From Fragilaria crotonensis (taxonomy: Eukaryota; Bacillariophyta; Fragilariophyceae; Fragilariales; Fragilariaceae), in NCBI GenBank assembly GCA_022925895.1, contig JAKSYS010000059.1:88203-152202 (forward strand): a stretch of 64,000 nucleotides of DNA, in the 5' to 3' direction. Below are positions 1-11,243 of this stretch, piece after piece (position 1 is the first letter of the stretch; every line of letters begins with the position of its first letter). The notes under the pieces were generated by a model. That model did no database searches and was not told the DNA's origin. It saw only the letters and a list, made by a program, of their open reading frames with translations. The position numbers were made by a program, and so were the translations under genes.

Positions 1-1
1 T

Positions 2-2992
2 CCTGAGATAGGAAGCGATGGGCTCCCGCGAGACGTGCAAAGCCGCAAGGCTCTCGCCCGAGAGCAAACGCTGGCCATGGCACTCATACGAAGTTCGGAC
101 CGCTCCAGGTACGGCACGCTCATTACCGACCTCGGGAATCAGTACGCTTCAGGGGGAGATGAATACCCCACCGACGTCGTGACCGCAAAGAGCCTGCTCG
201 TGACATACAAGACCCCCATCAATGCCCCGGCGACGAACAGGAACGCGAACACGCGAGGAGTACAGCAAGCGGCTTCCCCCGAAGCCAGTGCAATGACATT
301 CGCTCAGCGCAGCACTAGCAGCGTTACTGTCCCCGGAACGAACGGTTTGACGCACGAGGACATTCAGTGTTGGACATGTCAACAGCATGGACACTACGCT
401 GGAAACTGCCCAACTGGCGAAGCAACATCTGGGACCACATTGACCCAATACGCGTTCATGTTGGCCCAGTCGGCACCACCACCACCTGAGTGCGAACATG
501 TAATCAACCCGGATTGGATACTTCTCGACTCCCAATCCACCATGTCTGTGTTCAGGAATGCAAGAATGCTCCGAAACATCCGGAACAGCGGCCGTGTGTT
601 GCGGGCCCTCACAAACGGGGGCTATCAGGACTCTACAATGGTCGGCAATTTTCCAAACCTCGGAGAGGTGTGGTTCAATAAGAACTCCATCGCTAACATC
701 TTGTCCCTTGCAGAGGTTCGAAAGGTCTGTCGCGTCACGATGGACACGGCCAGCGAACCCGCTCTGCACGTACACCGACTTGACGGTTCGGTCATGAAGT
801 TTGTTGAGCACCCCTCGGGCCTTTACGTCTACAAAAGTAACGATACTAGCGATCGTGTTACAGGCTACACCATGGTAAATACTGTAGCTAAACAAAGGAA
901 ACTATTCTCCCGCAGGGAAGTGAAAGCCGCCGACGAAGCATGCGAATTGTATCGCAAGATCGGACGCCCCGCCGAAACAGAATTCGTCGAGTTGCTAAAG
1001 AGCAACGCCATCCGGAACTGCCCAGTCAGCACACCGAGCGACGCACAGCGAGCTCTCATCATCTATGGTCCAGACATTGCTACATTGAAGGGCAAGACAA
1101 CGCATTCCCACGCCGCGCCGCGTGCGCCCACGTTTATTGCAGAAAACATCCCCGCATCCATTCTTGAACATCACCGCAACGTTACCCTATGCGTCGATTT
1201 CTTTTTCGTCCAGGGTCTCCCGTTTTTCCACACCATCTCCCGCGGTATTGGCTACCGCACAGCGCACCCAGTCCCCGACCGAAGCAAACATACGATCATG
1301 AGGCGCCTGCGGAGCGTGATTAAGCTGTACCAAGCGCGTGGCCTCACCGTATGTGACGTGCACAGCGACCACGAATTTGGCTGCATCCGCGAATCTTTGC
1401 GCCCCATCGAACTAAACGTTGTACCTGCCGATAGCCACGTCGGCGAAATTGAACGGTCCATCCGTACCGTCAAAGAACGGCTGCGCTCCTGCGCACATGG
1501 CCTACCTTTTAAACGGCTCCCTCGCCTTCTGGTTCAATCCATGGTCTCCAACACCATCCGCTGTTTGAACCAATTCCCATGGCCGAACGGCGTCTCCGCC
1601 ACCATGAGCCCCGCGAGTATCGTCACCGGCGTGGGCACTCCCGACTACAACTGCATGCGCATCGAGTTCGGTGCATACGCTCAAGTGTTCGAGGACAACT
1701 CCCCGTCCAACACCTTACGAGCGCGTTCGCTGGGAGCCATCGCGCTCACGCCCACCGGCAACGCACAGGGTGATTATTTCTTTCTCTCGCTCGCCACCGG
1801 CAGCAGGCTTTCGCGCCACCAGTGGACGGAGCTCCCGATGACAGATACCGCCATCGCCCGAACCGAAGCTCTGGCCCTGCACGAGAAACAGCCCCTGCTC
1901 CAAAACTCCGGTCTCGTCGTCGAGTGGCGCCCTGATCAACCCATTGACGACTCCGAATACGACCTCGACTATGCCCCACCGGCGGCGGACGCCGCCGCCC
2001 CGCACATTTTTGACGCCGACGACTACGACGCCATCGACAACGACGAAGTTACAGACCTCCTCGCCGACAACCCATATGCCCCGCTGGCCGACGCCGCGGA
2101 CCAAGGAGCGGAGGACGACGACGACGAGTCTGACGACGACTCTGACGATGACCATAACCACGGACACGAAGGAGCGGGAGGAGCGGGACATGACTACGAG
2201 TCTGAAGATGAAGGAGCGCAAGACGAAGACGTTATCGATCACGTTGTTGCTGCTGGCGATGACACTGGCGATCACGCAGCAGACGATGGAGAAGCAGAAG
2301 ACGAACACGAAGAAGACGAAGGAGCGCAACGCGCAGAGGAGGATGACGAAGGAGCGCAACGCGCAGAGGAGGATGCCGTTCTGAATGACGCCACCGAAGG
2401 CGGCGCGGCGACAGAACGACCATACAATCTCCGCCAACGCCTTCCCGCGGCCAGCACTTTCAAGCAAACCATGGACACGCCACACGACGGCAAATCCTAT
2501 TTTCCCCCGACCCAACTGCTGCAGCAAGATGGCCACAGTTTCGCCCAACTCATGAACCAACTCGCCGGGTCTGGGAACATACGTGAACAAATCAAGCGAC
2601 ACGGAAAAACAGCCGAGACGACCCTCATGAAGCACGTTTTTGGTTTCATCATGAACCAAATGAGCGCAAAGGCTGGCATCCGAAAGCACGGGAAGGCCGC
2701 CGAGGCTGCCCTAATGAACGAGTTCGCACAACTCGAGGACCTCAGCGCATACGAATCCATTGATCCGACAACACTTACAAAGAAGCAACGCAAAGAGGCC
2801 CTCCGAGCCATCAACCTACTCAAGGAGAAGCGCGACGGCTCACTGAGCGAGGGCACGCACCGTCGCAGATGGCAGACCACAGCGCAGCATGTACGACAAG
2901 TCACAGACGGCATCACCCACGGTGTCTACGGATGCACTGATGCTATCCATCATGATAGATGCAAAGGAAGCCCGCGACGTTGCCACAGCTGA
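2..2992 (+). pseudogene. Copia gag (C-terminal), protease and integrase segment of pol
   Basis: Open from the window edge; the first Met is at 35. A CCHC zinc knuckle (CWTCQQHGHYAGNCP) lies near residue 110 and marks the end of gag. The protease active site reads WILLDSQS near residue 160. The integrase core runs from about residue 385 to 560, with CVDFFF (first Asp), CDVHSDHEFG (second Asp) and EIERSIRTVKER (the Glu). Between integrase and RT there is a long acidic linker (about residues 640-800), rich in Asp/Glu, with two copies of DDEGAQRAEED-like sequence, followed by the YNLRQR motif typical of Copia pol just before RT. The last 40 or so codons are out of frame relative to the RT domain. 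The family assignment is firm; non-functionality is inferred from the breaks. Confidence 0.88.
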
Positions 2993-3533
2993 CGTTGTTG
3001 CAGCCTATCTGAAGGCATTCATGGACGATTTTGTCATAATGAAGTTCACTGGGGAGTCCGTCGATATTCTATGCAAAATGAACCCGGACCACATCAAACA
3101 CGTCACCATCGAGGGAGGAACGAAGGTGCTCTACGTAAGATTAGTGAAGACACTCTACGGGTGCGTAAAATCTGCCCTGCTGTGGTACGAACTGTTCAGT
3201 GGCACACTGAAGAAAATGGGTTTCGAACTGAACCCATACGACTCATGCATCGCGAACAGCACCATCAACGGCAAGCAATGTACCATTGCGTGGTACGTTG
3301 ATGACACGAAGATATCGCATGCCGACCCGGATGTGGTGACATCAATCATCGAAAAAATTGAGGCTACGTTCGGAAAGATGACCGTGAAGAGGGGCATGGA
3401 ACATGCGTTCCTAGGCATGCTCATCAAATACACAGGAAAGGGTACCGCCGTCATCACTATGAAAGAATACTTGAAGGAGGCGCTGACCGAGTCGGGAATG
3501 AATATCACGCGATCAGTCGCAACGCCCGCTTAA
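2847..3533 (+). pseudogene. Copia reverse transcriptase segment (shifted frame)
   Basis: This continues pol in another frame: the upstream frame runs on to 2992, but RT homology (TVADGRPQR, then SPTVSTDAL) is in the frame used here from about 2847. The catalytic block AWYVDDTKISH (YVDD) is at about 3289-3320, and the DVVAAYLKA motif containing the first catalytic Asp is near 2994. The segment ends at a TAA at 3531-3533. The same frame resumes immediately after the stop with connection and RNase H sequence, so the stop is a point lesion, not the natural end. Confidence 0.85.
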
Positions 3534-4580
3534 AGAGACCTGTTTGAAGTTGACGAGAACTCACCACCGCTCGAACGAGGCGAAGCCGAGTCCTTCCACA
3601 GCGTCACGGCCAAGCTGCTGTATGTGTCCACCAGGGCGCGTGTGGACCTACTACTAGCGATCGCGTTCCTCTGCACCCGGGTGTCAAAAAGCACGACGCA
3701 GGACCGAGAGAAACTTAAGCGAGTACTTGAATACATCCATGGCAGCATGGATCGCGAGTACACAATCGGCGCAGACGACATGGGTAGAATGATGACCTGG
3801 GTCGACGCCGCTTTCGCCGTGCACCCGGATATGAAAAGTCATTCAGGCGGTGTCATCTCGTTCGGACGGGGTGGAATCGTATGCAAGTCCACGAAACAGA
3901 AACTGAACACGAAGAGTTCAACGGAGGCCGAGTTCGTTGGCGCCAGCGATTACCTACCGAACACGGTTTGGGTAAAGTTTTCCTTGGAGGCCCAAGGTTA
4001 CACCATGGAGTCCAATGTTCTGGCGCAAGATAACGAAAGCGCCATCAAGCTTGAAAGGAACGGACGCATGTCGGCAGGACCGAAGTCCCGCCACATTGAC
4101 ATCCGATACTTTTGGATCAAGGATCGTTTGAAGACGGGTGCCGTTACCGTGGAACATTGCCCTACTCTGGAAATGCTCGCGGATTTTTTTACTAAGCCAC
4201 TACATGGTCGCCTTTTCAAAAGATTCAGAGATGTACTACTCGGTAATCTAGTACATGTTAACGCCCTTGCCGCTCCCTTATCGGACCCCATCGAGGAGCA
4301 TGTTGGAGAAATACGAATGGACCCACTTAATGGCGCGACTACGGGCGTCATAAGCACTGGCACTGGTCCACTGAAGAGTCAAGACACGGGCATCAAGACC
4401 ACGGTGCGAGCAGAGCCACAGAAGTTAGAACGTCAAGAAACGCAGAATGCCACATGGGCCGACGTTGTGCGCCGTGTACCAGAGTCCACGACAACGACGC
4501 AGAGAAGGGTCTCTAGAGCCCAGTTTAATAAGATTGTTTTGGGATCATTATCTCGAAACAATCCCGTTAGTAAAGTCTAA
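3534..4580 (+). pseudogene. Copia RNase H segment and C-terminal tail
   Basis: Same frame as the preceding RT block. RNase H motifs are visible: WVDAAFAV (first Asp), SSTEAEFVG (catalytic Glu), AQDNESAIK (third Asp) and SRHIDIRYFWIKD, followed by LADFFTKPL, the usual end of Copia pol. About 120 residues after that are not typical of the family: a Thr/Ser/Gln-rich tail ending at 4580. The tail has no domain I recognise and may be read-through into the 3' untranslated part of the element. Confidence 0.85.
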
Positions 4581-4693
4581 GTTTAATTGACCGCGACGCT
4601 ATCAATTTGGTTCAAGTATACACAACAAGAAAAGTACTCGGTTCATTGCCTACAGTATAGTTGCGCTATATTGATCCTTACAACACTGTAGAG

Positions 4694-5278
4694 CAGGGAT
4701 TGGAAAAATAATACTGCAGGACTCGGATTTCAGTATTTAGAGCGTCTGGTAAATATTTGGTATACCCCGTCGTAAATTTGAAAGAACGGATAGTTATGCA
4801 AATAATATGAAGTCCAAGTGGTTGGTATAAAATATATTTCCCATTTATTTCGAGCTTGGGTAAATGACCGGTATCTTTCATTCCAGTCTGGTAGGTATCG
4901 GTACTACTGCAACGTACTGTAGGGTGCATTACAGTACTGTAACGTCTAACGGAACTGGCTTTTACTTAGATATTTGCTGCTAAAATTAAGAATGTACCGT
5001 CATACGTGTTTAAAAATGCATTGCTGAATGTACATATATACGTCGGTATGTCCTAATACCGCCTTTCGAGATACCAACGCCCTTCCTTGGTAAATTATAA
5101 CCAAGGGGTACGGGTTACTGGTTGGTATACTCGAAAGCAGCCTGGTAGGTAGAACCAGTACCGATATGAATTCAGTTATCGGATACCAGGCCGTGGGAAA
5201 ATCTCAGTTTTGGCGGGGGTATATACCATCGGTATTTGGTATCCGGTACCAGTAATGACTAGTATTTTCCAATCCCTG
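4694..5278. mobile_element. hAT-like MITE, family 1, copy A
   Basis: This is a 585-bp non-coding element with terminal inverted repeats: CAGGGATTGGAAAAATA at the left, and TATTTTCCAATCCCTG at the right. A near-identical copy is at 30949-31533 and a disrupted one starts at 29464. The flanks are CTGTAGAG (left) and CTGTATGATAGAG (right), which look like an 8-bp target duplication with a 4-bp insertion; this copy alone would not prove the duplication length, but copy C does. The TIR begins CAGGG as in many hAT elements. It encodes nothing; the short minus-strand ORF inside it is not conserved between copies as protein. Confidence 0.85.
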
Positions 5279-5581
5279 CTGTATGATAGAGTGTTGACCA
5301 GAGACGGGAATTTCTAAAGGTATCCCAATCCCATGGGTGCCAACGTAAACCTACGCTCATGGAAGTACCAGCCCAAACCCACCTAGAACCCAGAACCCAC
5401 ACGCTCTACCAAAACCCAAAACCTACCCAAACCCCAATCCCACCCAAACCCAGTTGTCAGTACTGGTGTACATGGTTGTACTACTACCGGTACTAAACGT
5501 CTACTGTCATTTTTCCCACCCAGACCTACAGATACGAAGTATACCATGCCATGAAACAGTAAGCAAGATGTTGGTCATGAG
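5279..5581. other. intergenic, C/A-rich tract, no gene seen
   Basis: Non-coding. A stretch at about 5355-5455 is a loose repeat of CCCAAACCC/CCCACC-like words. No ORF of interest and no recognisable promoter. Confidence 0.5.
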
Positions 5582-5935
5582 CAGGGGTGGGTTTTTTAGG
5601 CGGCCGCCTACAAAATGGGGCATGGGCGCCTAAATTCGACTTCGACGAAGCGCCTAAATTATTGCACATATTCATCATCGTGCTGTATATATATATAAGT
5701 ATACAGTAGACAGTACTACGATAAGCAGTAATGGGTACCAGTAGCTCACTGTATTTCAACTACTGTATTACGGTTGTGATTTCTAAACCCAATTATGTAC
5801 TGGCACAGAGGCACTGTACCGTACCCCTAACCCCTAACCCCTGCGCCTAAACCAAAGTCTGACAAAGCGCCTAAATTAACCTATTTTAGGCGCTGGTAGG
5901 CGCGCCGGCCGGATCGCCTAAATTGCCCACCCCTG
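5582..5935. mobile_element. hAT-like MITE, family 2 (354 bp)
   Basis: Terminal inverted repeats CAGGGGTGGG...CCCACCCCTG with subterminal matches (TTAGGCG / CGCCTAA). It is flanked on both sides by a perfect 8-bp duplication, GTCATGAG (5574-5581 and 5936-5943), which also fits the hAT target preference nTnnnnAn. The interior is GC-rich, with several CGCCTAAATT repeats and a CCCCTAACCCCTAACCCC word. It has no coding capacity. It shares a subterminal block (GCGCGCCGGCCGGATCGCC) with the neighbouring element at 5965-6298, so the two families are related. Confidence 0.9.
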
Positions 5936-6384
5936 GTCATGAGTGATGAGTGATGAGTGATGAGCAGGCATGGCAAAAATAGGCGGGCGCCTGCCGCTAC
6001 GGGCCTACCCGCCTAAAATCGAACTTGGCATGCCGCCTAAAGTTAACCTAAATATAGGTATACGTGCCAGATAATCCGGAATACAGCAGACTCGGGTCAG
6101 ATACGTGTCGTCGCGTACTATGCTGGGCCTATCGGCATGCTACTACTCGCTACTGGCACGACTTGCACTACTGGTACTGTACCGTACCCCTAACCCCTAA
6201 CCCCACCGCCTATACATGAAGTCGGCATGCCGCCTAAATTTACCATTTTTAGGCGGGTGTAGGCGCGCCGGCCGGATCGCCTATTTTTGCCATGCCTGGT
6301 GATGAGTGATGAGTGATGAGTGATGAGTGATGAGTGATGAGTGATGAGTGATGAGTGATGAGTGATGAGTGATGAGTGATGAGG
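5936..6384. repeat. 7-bp satellite (GATGAGT)n split by a MITE
   Basis: About 12 head-to-tail GATGAGT units run from 6301 to 6384. Another 3 to 4 units sit at 5936-5964, on the other side of the MITE at 5965-6298. The simplest reading is one array that received two hAT-like insertions, one at its left edge and one inside it. Confidence 0.85.
5965..6298. mobile_element. hAT-like MITE, family 3 (334 bp)
   Basis: Terminal inverted repeats CAGGCATGGCAAAAATAGGC...GCCTATTTTTGCCATGCCTG (about 20 bp). It is flanked by GTGATGAG on both sides (5957-5964 and 6299-6306). Because the flanks belong to a 7-bp tandem repeat, this duplication alone is weak evidence, but with the TIRs and the sister element at 5582-5935 it supports hAT-type insertion. 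Non-coding. Confidence 0.85.
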
Positions 6385-6899
6385 GATGGACCGTGACGAA
6401 TGCGGGCAAACGGCAAACGTTACAAAGGACATCATAGAGATGTCCTCATATCGAATATACTCTAGACTACTATAACAAAACAAATTAACAAAGCTTGTGG
6501 CCTCGGACTTGGGACCGGTTCTGGGTTCTTGACATGTCGTTAATTCACCTTGGGAGTCTCCATCAAAGAAGGGAAGAGGATATTTGGCACCTATCGTAAA
6601 TTCGACGACACACAAACAAGGGGAAATTGCAATATCACCTAATAAAGGTTTGCTCACTTTACAATAATGACCAATGTACTGAAGTATTACGATTGTAGAA
6701 TGTCCATTTTTTCTATTTCACCCCATTAAAAATGCGAAAAATCACCCAAATTGTTGACACAATCTCGCTGTTTGCGGTGCTGCAAGTGTCCATGGAAAAG
6801 AAGTTTGAACAGGCATCACAGGATTCAGGAGCGCAAAGATAGAGAGACACACCTGTCAACAGATGAGCGACATCTGCGAGATGGAAGCAGAGCCAGGAA
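6385..6899. other. unassigned sequence before the Copia LTR
   Basis: No gene that I can support. ORFs here are short and the one at 6190-6657 on the minus strand translates the satellite. The last bases (6894-6899) form the left target duplication of the Copia element. Confidence 0.4.
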
Positions 6900-7184
6900 T
6901 GTAATGATACTGGTACCTGCGTACCGTCACAAGCGCAGAACCAACAGAATGGATGCGCCGAGTCGTACATTCGCAACTGCGCAAGAGACGTACATTCGTA
7001 CTCAGTCGTGGATGTATTCTCGCGTGGAGTTTAAGGTAGTTCCACGTATGAAAACACGTGAACACGACTGCCGATTCTACAATCGCTCGAAATAATCATA
7101 ACACCGATAAACCTACTTTTGCAAAGCCCCTTACTTCGTAGTTTTGTTCGCACTAGTTGCCAGCACGACACCAAGTAAATCACA
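6900..7184 (+). repeat. 5' LTR of the Copia element
   Basis: 285 bp, TG...CA. The matching copy at 10861-11145 differs by T/G in the GTATTC(T/G)CGCG stretch and A/T in AAGGT(A/T)GTTCC. I could not match the bases after the LTR to a tRNA 3' end, so the primer-binding site is unassigned. Confidence 0.95.
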
Positions 7185-7241
7185 CGCTACACCTTCACAA
7201 TTCCGAACTCATACTACGTTCCCGACGGACGAGTTCGACTA

Positions 7242-10200
7242 TTGAGTCCGCAACACTGGTCCCAGACCCAGACAACAGGTCCCGAACGTGACAAGTGTGG
7301 TGAATACACCAACGGACGGGAGTGCGTGTTGTTTTGGGGAGGTGGAAAGTACAAAGTAAGAATTCCACTTGGTAAGAACGACAATGTTGCAACCTTCACG
7401 ATGGCATCAGGCTTCGAGAAATTTCGAGCCTTCTGTTGTGAAGCCGAACTGGATGAATCGACACGGGACGTCATCGCGATGCCTTCGGGTCTCGTATCAG
7501 ACGACGAGGAGGACGACGAAGTCGAGACAGGAAACGATGAAATGCTATCGAACGCTTGGAAGCACTCGAACGAAACCAATCCAACGCCGACAACTCACAC
7601 CCTCGACGGACCATCCAGTACCCCTTCAAAGGGGGAAACAAGCAAGGCAGCAACAAACAAACCGCCGCAAACGGGCGAGCAACCCACAACGACCGACATG
7701 GAACTGCCGCGAACGACGAACGTGAACATCATCCTTGACGAGGAGGACCGACAGCCAGCCAATGACCTGGCAGAGCTGTTGGCGATCCACCATCAATTCG
7801 GACACATCTCCATGAGAAAACTCCAAGAGATGGCCAAGCAGGGAATCTTGCCGCGACGTCTTTCGAAGTGCAGAGTTCCAACATGTTCGGCATGCCTCTA
7901 CGCGAAGGCGACGAAACGACCTTGGCGGAACAAACCAAGGAAGGACGGCGACGACGAGGATTCCAAGCCGACGAAACCAGGACAAGTGGTATCGGTGGAT
8001 CAACTCGTCTCACCCACGCCAGGGTTGATTGCCCAGATGACTGGCTTCCTGACCACGAAACGATACCGCTACGCGACTGTCTACGTTGATCAATTCAGTC
8101 GACTGGGGTTTATCTACCTCAAAGACAGCGTCAGCGGAGGAGACAGTGGAAGGAAGCGAGCGTTTGAGGCATACTCCCACCGGCACGGGTGAAAGTGGAA
8201 GACTACCACGCCGACAACGGAATCTTCAAGGCGTACAAGTGGGTGGACGCATGCAAGCTGGACGGACAAGGGATGACGTTCGCAGCTGTAAACGCGCACC
8301 ACCAGAACGGTATCGCGGAAAGAAGAATTCGCGAACTCAAGAACTGGCACGCGCGATGTTGACACACGCGAATGCAAGATGGAGCGATACGATAACTGCG
8401 AACTTATGGCCATACGCCATTCGGAACGCAAATGACGCGGTCAACCATACTCCAAGCATGCAAGACGCAGCCAGAAGGAGCCCCATCGAGATATTCTCCA
8501 ATTCGAAGGTGGCGACCAATCCCAAACATTGGAAGCCATTCGGGTGCCCGACCTATGTGCTCACAAGCGAACTCCAGAGCAACCGACCTTTCCACAAATG
8601 GTCGCAACGGTCGAGAGCCGGAGTCTACCTGGGAGATCACCGCAACACGGACGAAACGTCGCACTCGTGATGGACAGGGACACAGCCTTGGTGAGCCCTC
8701 AATTTCACGTCGCTTACGATGCAACATTCGATACCGTGAAGAACGTCAAGACGAAATCGTCGTGGCAACTGAGAGCGGGATTTGTCACGTCTCAGAAGGA
8801 GCTAACGACGAAGGGCGCAACGTCACCGTCGAGTCAAACGACGAGCATGACATCGTCCAGCAGAAAACGAAAACGCCACACACCAAACGAGAGAGCAAGG
8901 GCAGGCGAACCGGTGCCTTCAAGTCAGAAGGAGCCAGCTGCAGCAAACGTCGGGGACGACGGTCCACCGATACCCATCGATGCAACAGAAACGGGCGACC
9001 GCACGATGGGTGATGCGAACCGAGTTCAAAGGCGAGATTCGGGCGCACGATCAAGCCACCTCAGAAATATCTCGCGGCGATGTGCACGGAGATCAGCGAC
9101 GCCACTCGGAACGATGTCGAAGGAGAAATATTTTGCTACGTGGCAATGTTCCCAGACGACGACCGATGGGCTTATCGCAACCCGTTGATGGCATACAAGG
9201 CAGTGTCGGACCCGGACACGTTATACTACCACCAGGCGATGAAGGAGGAGGACAGGGCGATGTTCAAGGAGAGCATGACAAAGGAGGTGACAGACCAATT
9301 CAACAATGGCAACTTCACCATCATTCCAAAGTCTGAGGTTCCCAAAGGACAAACCATCCTACCCGCCGTCTGGCAGATGAAACGAAAACGCGACGCGAAG
9401 GATGGTTCAATCAAAAGTACAAAGCACGATTGAACATCGACGGCTCACGGATGAAAAGAGGTGAGCACTATGATGAGACGTACGCGCCGGTCGCTTCTTG
9501 GAACTCGGTAAGAATGCTCCTGACAATGACAGTCGCGCACGGGTGGCACACGAAGCAGATTGACTTTGTTCAAGCATTCGCTCAAGCTCCCGTGGAGAAG
9601 ACGCTGTACATGAAGGTCCCAGCAGGGATGGAACTTGAGGATGGTTCGAATCCAAACGACTTTGTCCTCAAGATCCACAGGAACATCTACGGCCAGAAGC
9701 AAGCGGGACGCGTATGGAACCAATATCTTGTGCGAAAACTGGTGAAAGACTTGGGTTTCCAACAATCGGCGGTGGACGAATGCGTTTTCTACAGAGGGTC
9801 AACGTTGTACGTCCTATACACCGATGATACTTTATTGGCTGGCCCTGACAAGAAAGAGATTGACAAGATAATTGACGAGCTTCAAAAGAAGGCCAAGTTG
9901 TCCATAACAGTTGAAGGCGACCTTGCCGACTTCCTTGGCGTCAGCATCGATCGGAGGACGGATGGCACGATACATTTGTCACAACCACATCTCATCGACC
10001 AGATTCTGGAAGATCTGAGATTGAATGGCACGAATGTTAAATCGCGTTCGACTCCGGCGGCGTCATCGAAACTACTGACAAGACATTCGGACTCTGAAGC
10101 ATTTGGCAACTCGTTCAATTACAGATCGGTCATTGGGAAGCTGAACTATCTCGAGAAGGCGACACGAAGCGACATCGCGTACGCCGTCCACCAATGCGCC

Positions 10201-10827
10201 AGATTCGTATCCGACCCCAAGAAAGAACACGGGGACGCAGTGCGATGGCTGGGACGCTATCTGTTGGGAACCAGAGACAAAGGTACGATTATGCAACCGA
10301 TGACGAACAAGGACTTAGAGGTCTTCGTGGATGCGAGCTTCTGTGGCGACTGGGATCCAAAGGAGGCGGCGAATGATCGTGATACGGCGAGATCACGTCA
10401 TGGCTACATCATCAAATATGCCAACTGCCCCCTTTTATGGAAGTCCCAGTTGCAAACGGAGGTCGCTCTATCGTCGACGGAGAGCGAATACACAGGTCTG
10501 AGTTACGCGTTGAGAGACGCGATCCCTATAATGGAGTTGTTGAAGGAGATGAAGGAACGAGGATATCCGGTATCGACGACGCAGGCTCGGGTGCACTGTC
10601 GTGTATTCGAAGACAACAGCGGAGCCTTGGAAATGGCTCGTGTCCACAAGTATCGACCTCGGACGAAGCATCTAAACGTCAAGCTTCACCATTTCAGGGA
10701 CTACGTTGAGCAAAAGGAAATCAGCATCCATCACATCCGAACAAATGATCAACCAGCGGACTTCCTTACGAAGCCGTTGAATGAAGAGTCACATTGCCTC
10801 CATCGTAAGACAGTGATGGGATGGTAG
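7242..10827 (+). pseudogene. Copia pol remnant: integrase, reverse transcriptase, RNase H
   Basis: Six homologous blocks in changing frames. 7242-8192: post-protease region, His/Cys GAG-pre-integrase domain (HHQFGHISMRK...CSACLYAKA) and integrase start (VSVDQL, TVYVDQFSR). 8189-8335: YHADNG and HHQNGIAERRIRELK (catalytic Asp and Glu). 8335-8635: rest of integrase. 8635 to about 9030: linker with HGRNVALV and SPQFHVAYD. 9049-9415: start of RT. 9415-10827: RT and RNase H, with DFVQAFAQAP, LYTDDTLLAG (YTDD instead of the usual YVDD), DASFCGDWD, SSTESEYTG and DQPADFLTKPL. No gag is present. The first frame change sits in a GGG run at 8187-8189. Confidence 0.88.
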
Positions 10828-10860
10828 GGGCTCAACATTCTGGTTGGAAGCGAGAAGGAG

Positions 10861-11145
10861 TGTAATGATACTGGTACCTGCGTACCGTCACAAGCGCAGA
10901 ACCAACAGAATGGATGCGCCGAGTCGTACATTCGCAACTGCGCAAGAGACGTACATTCGTACTCAGTCGTGGATGTATTCGCGCGTGGAGTTTAAGGTTG
11001 TTCCACGTATGAAAACACGTGAACACGACTGCCGATTCTACAATCGCTCGAAATAATCATAACACCGATAAACCTACTTTTGCAAAGCCCCTTACTTCGT
11101 AGTTTTGTTCGCACTAGTTGCCAGCACGACACCAAGTAAATCACA
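10861..11145 (+). repeat. 3' LTR of the Copia element
   Basis: Same 285-bp unit as 6900-7184. It is preceded by a purine-rich run (GAAGCGAGAAGGAG, 10847-10860) that fits a polypurine tract. Confidence 0.95.
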
Positions 11146-11243
11146 CAGGAAGCTGTCCCGGCACCTACTTTACTATGCGAGGTCTACTTGCACTACTAAA
11201 AAGTATACACATTTCTTGCTGACTGTTCATTGTAGCCCTGGAT

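Larger units (their letters stand above)
1..4580 (+). mobile_element. Copia-type LTR retrotransposon, 5' truncated by the window edge
   Basis: The domain order is gag zinc knuckle, protease, integrase, reverse transcriptase, RNase H, which is the Ty1/Copia order. The reading frame is open to the first base of the window, so the 5' LTR and most of gag lie outside. Pol is broken by one frameshift (between about 2845 and 2858) and one in-frame stop (3531-3533), so this copy cannot make a full polyprotein. I could not recognise a 3' LTR. The coding part ends at 4580 and a hAT-like MITE starts 113 bp later, so the LTR may be missing, very short or unrecognised. It differs in sequence from the Copia element at 6900-11145. 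Confidence 0.9.
6900..11145 (+). mobile_element. complete Copia-type retrotransposon with two LTRs (4,246 bp), internally deleted
   Basis: Two 285-bp LTRs bound the element, differing at only two positions that I can see. They begin TGTAATGATA and end TAAATCACA (TG...CA). The flanks CAGGAA (6894-6899) and CAGGAA (11146-11151) are a target duplication of 5-6 bp. Order inside: end of protease, GAG-pre-integrase zinc domain, integrase, RT, RNase H (Copia). Gag and the protease active site are absent: the internal region starts only 57 bp before sequence that normally follows protease. Pol has about five frame changes. Young LTRs with a ruined pol suggest mobilisation in trans, or assembly errors. 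Confidence 0.93.

Noticed and set aside
1715-2689. 324-codon minus-strand ORF
   Set aside because: It is the antisense of the acidic linker and neighbouring Copia pol; the Val/Phe/Ser-rich composition is that of a reverse-read Asp/Glu tract.
2840-3533. Programmed frameshift or stop read-through in the first Copia element
   Set aside because: No slippery heptamer at the frame change and the stop lies in the middle of RT/RNase H; simple decay is more likely.
5830-5850. CCCCTAACCCCTAACCCC word resembling telomeric CCCTAA
   Set aside because: Only about three units, and it occurs in both internal regions of related MITEs (also near 6186-6203), so it is part of the elements.
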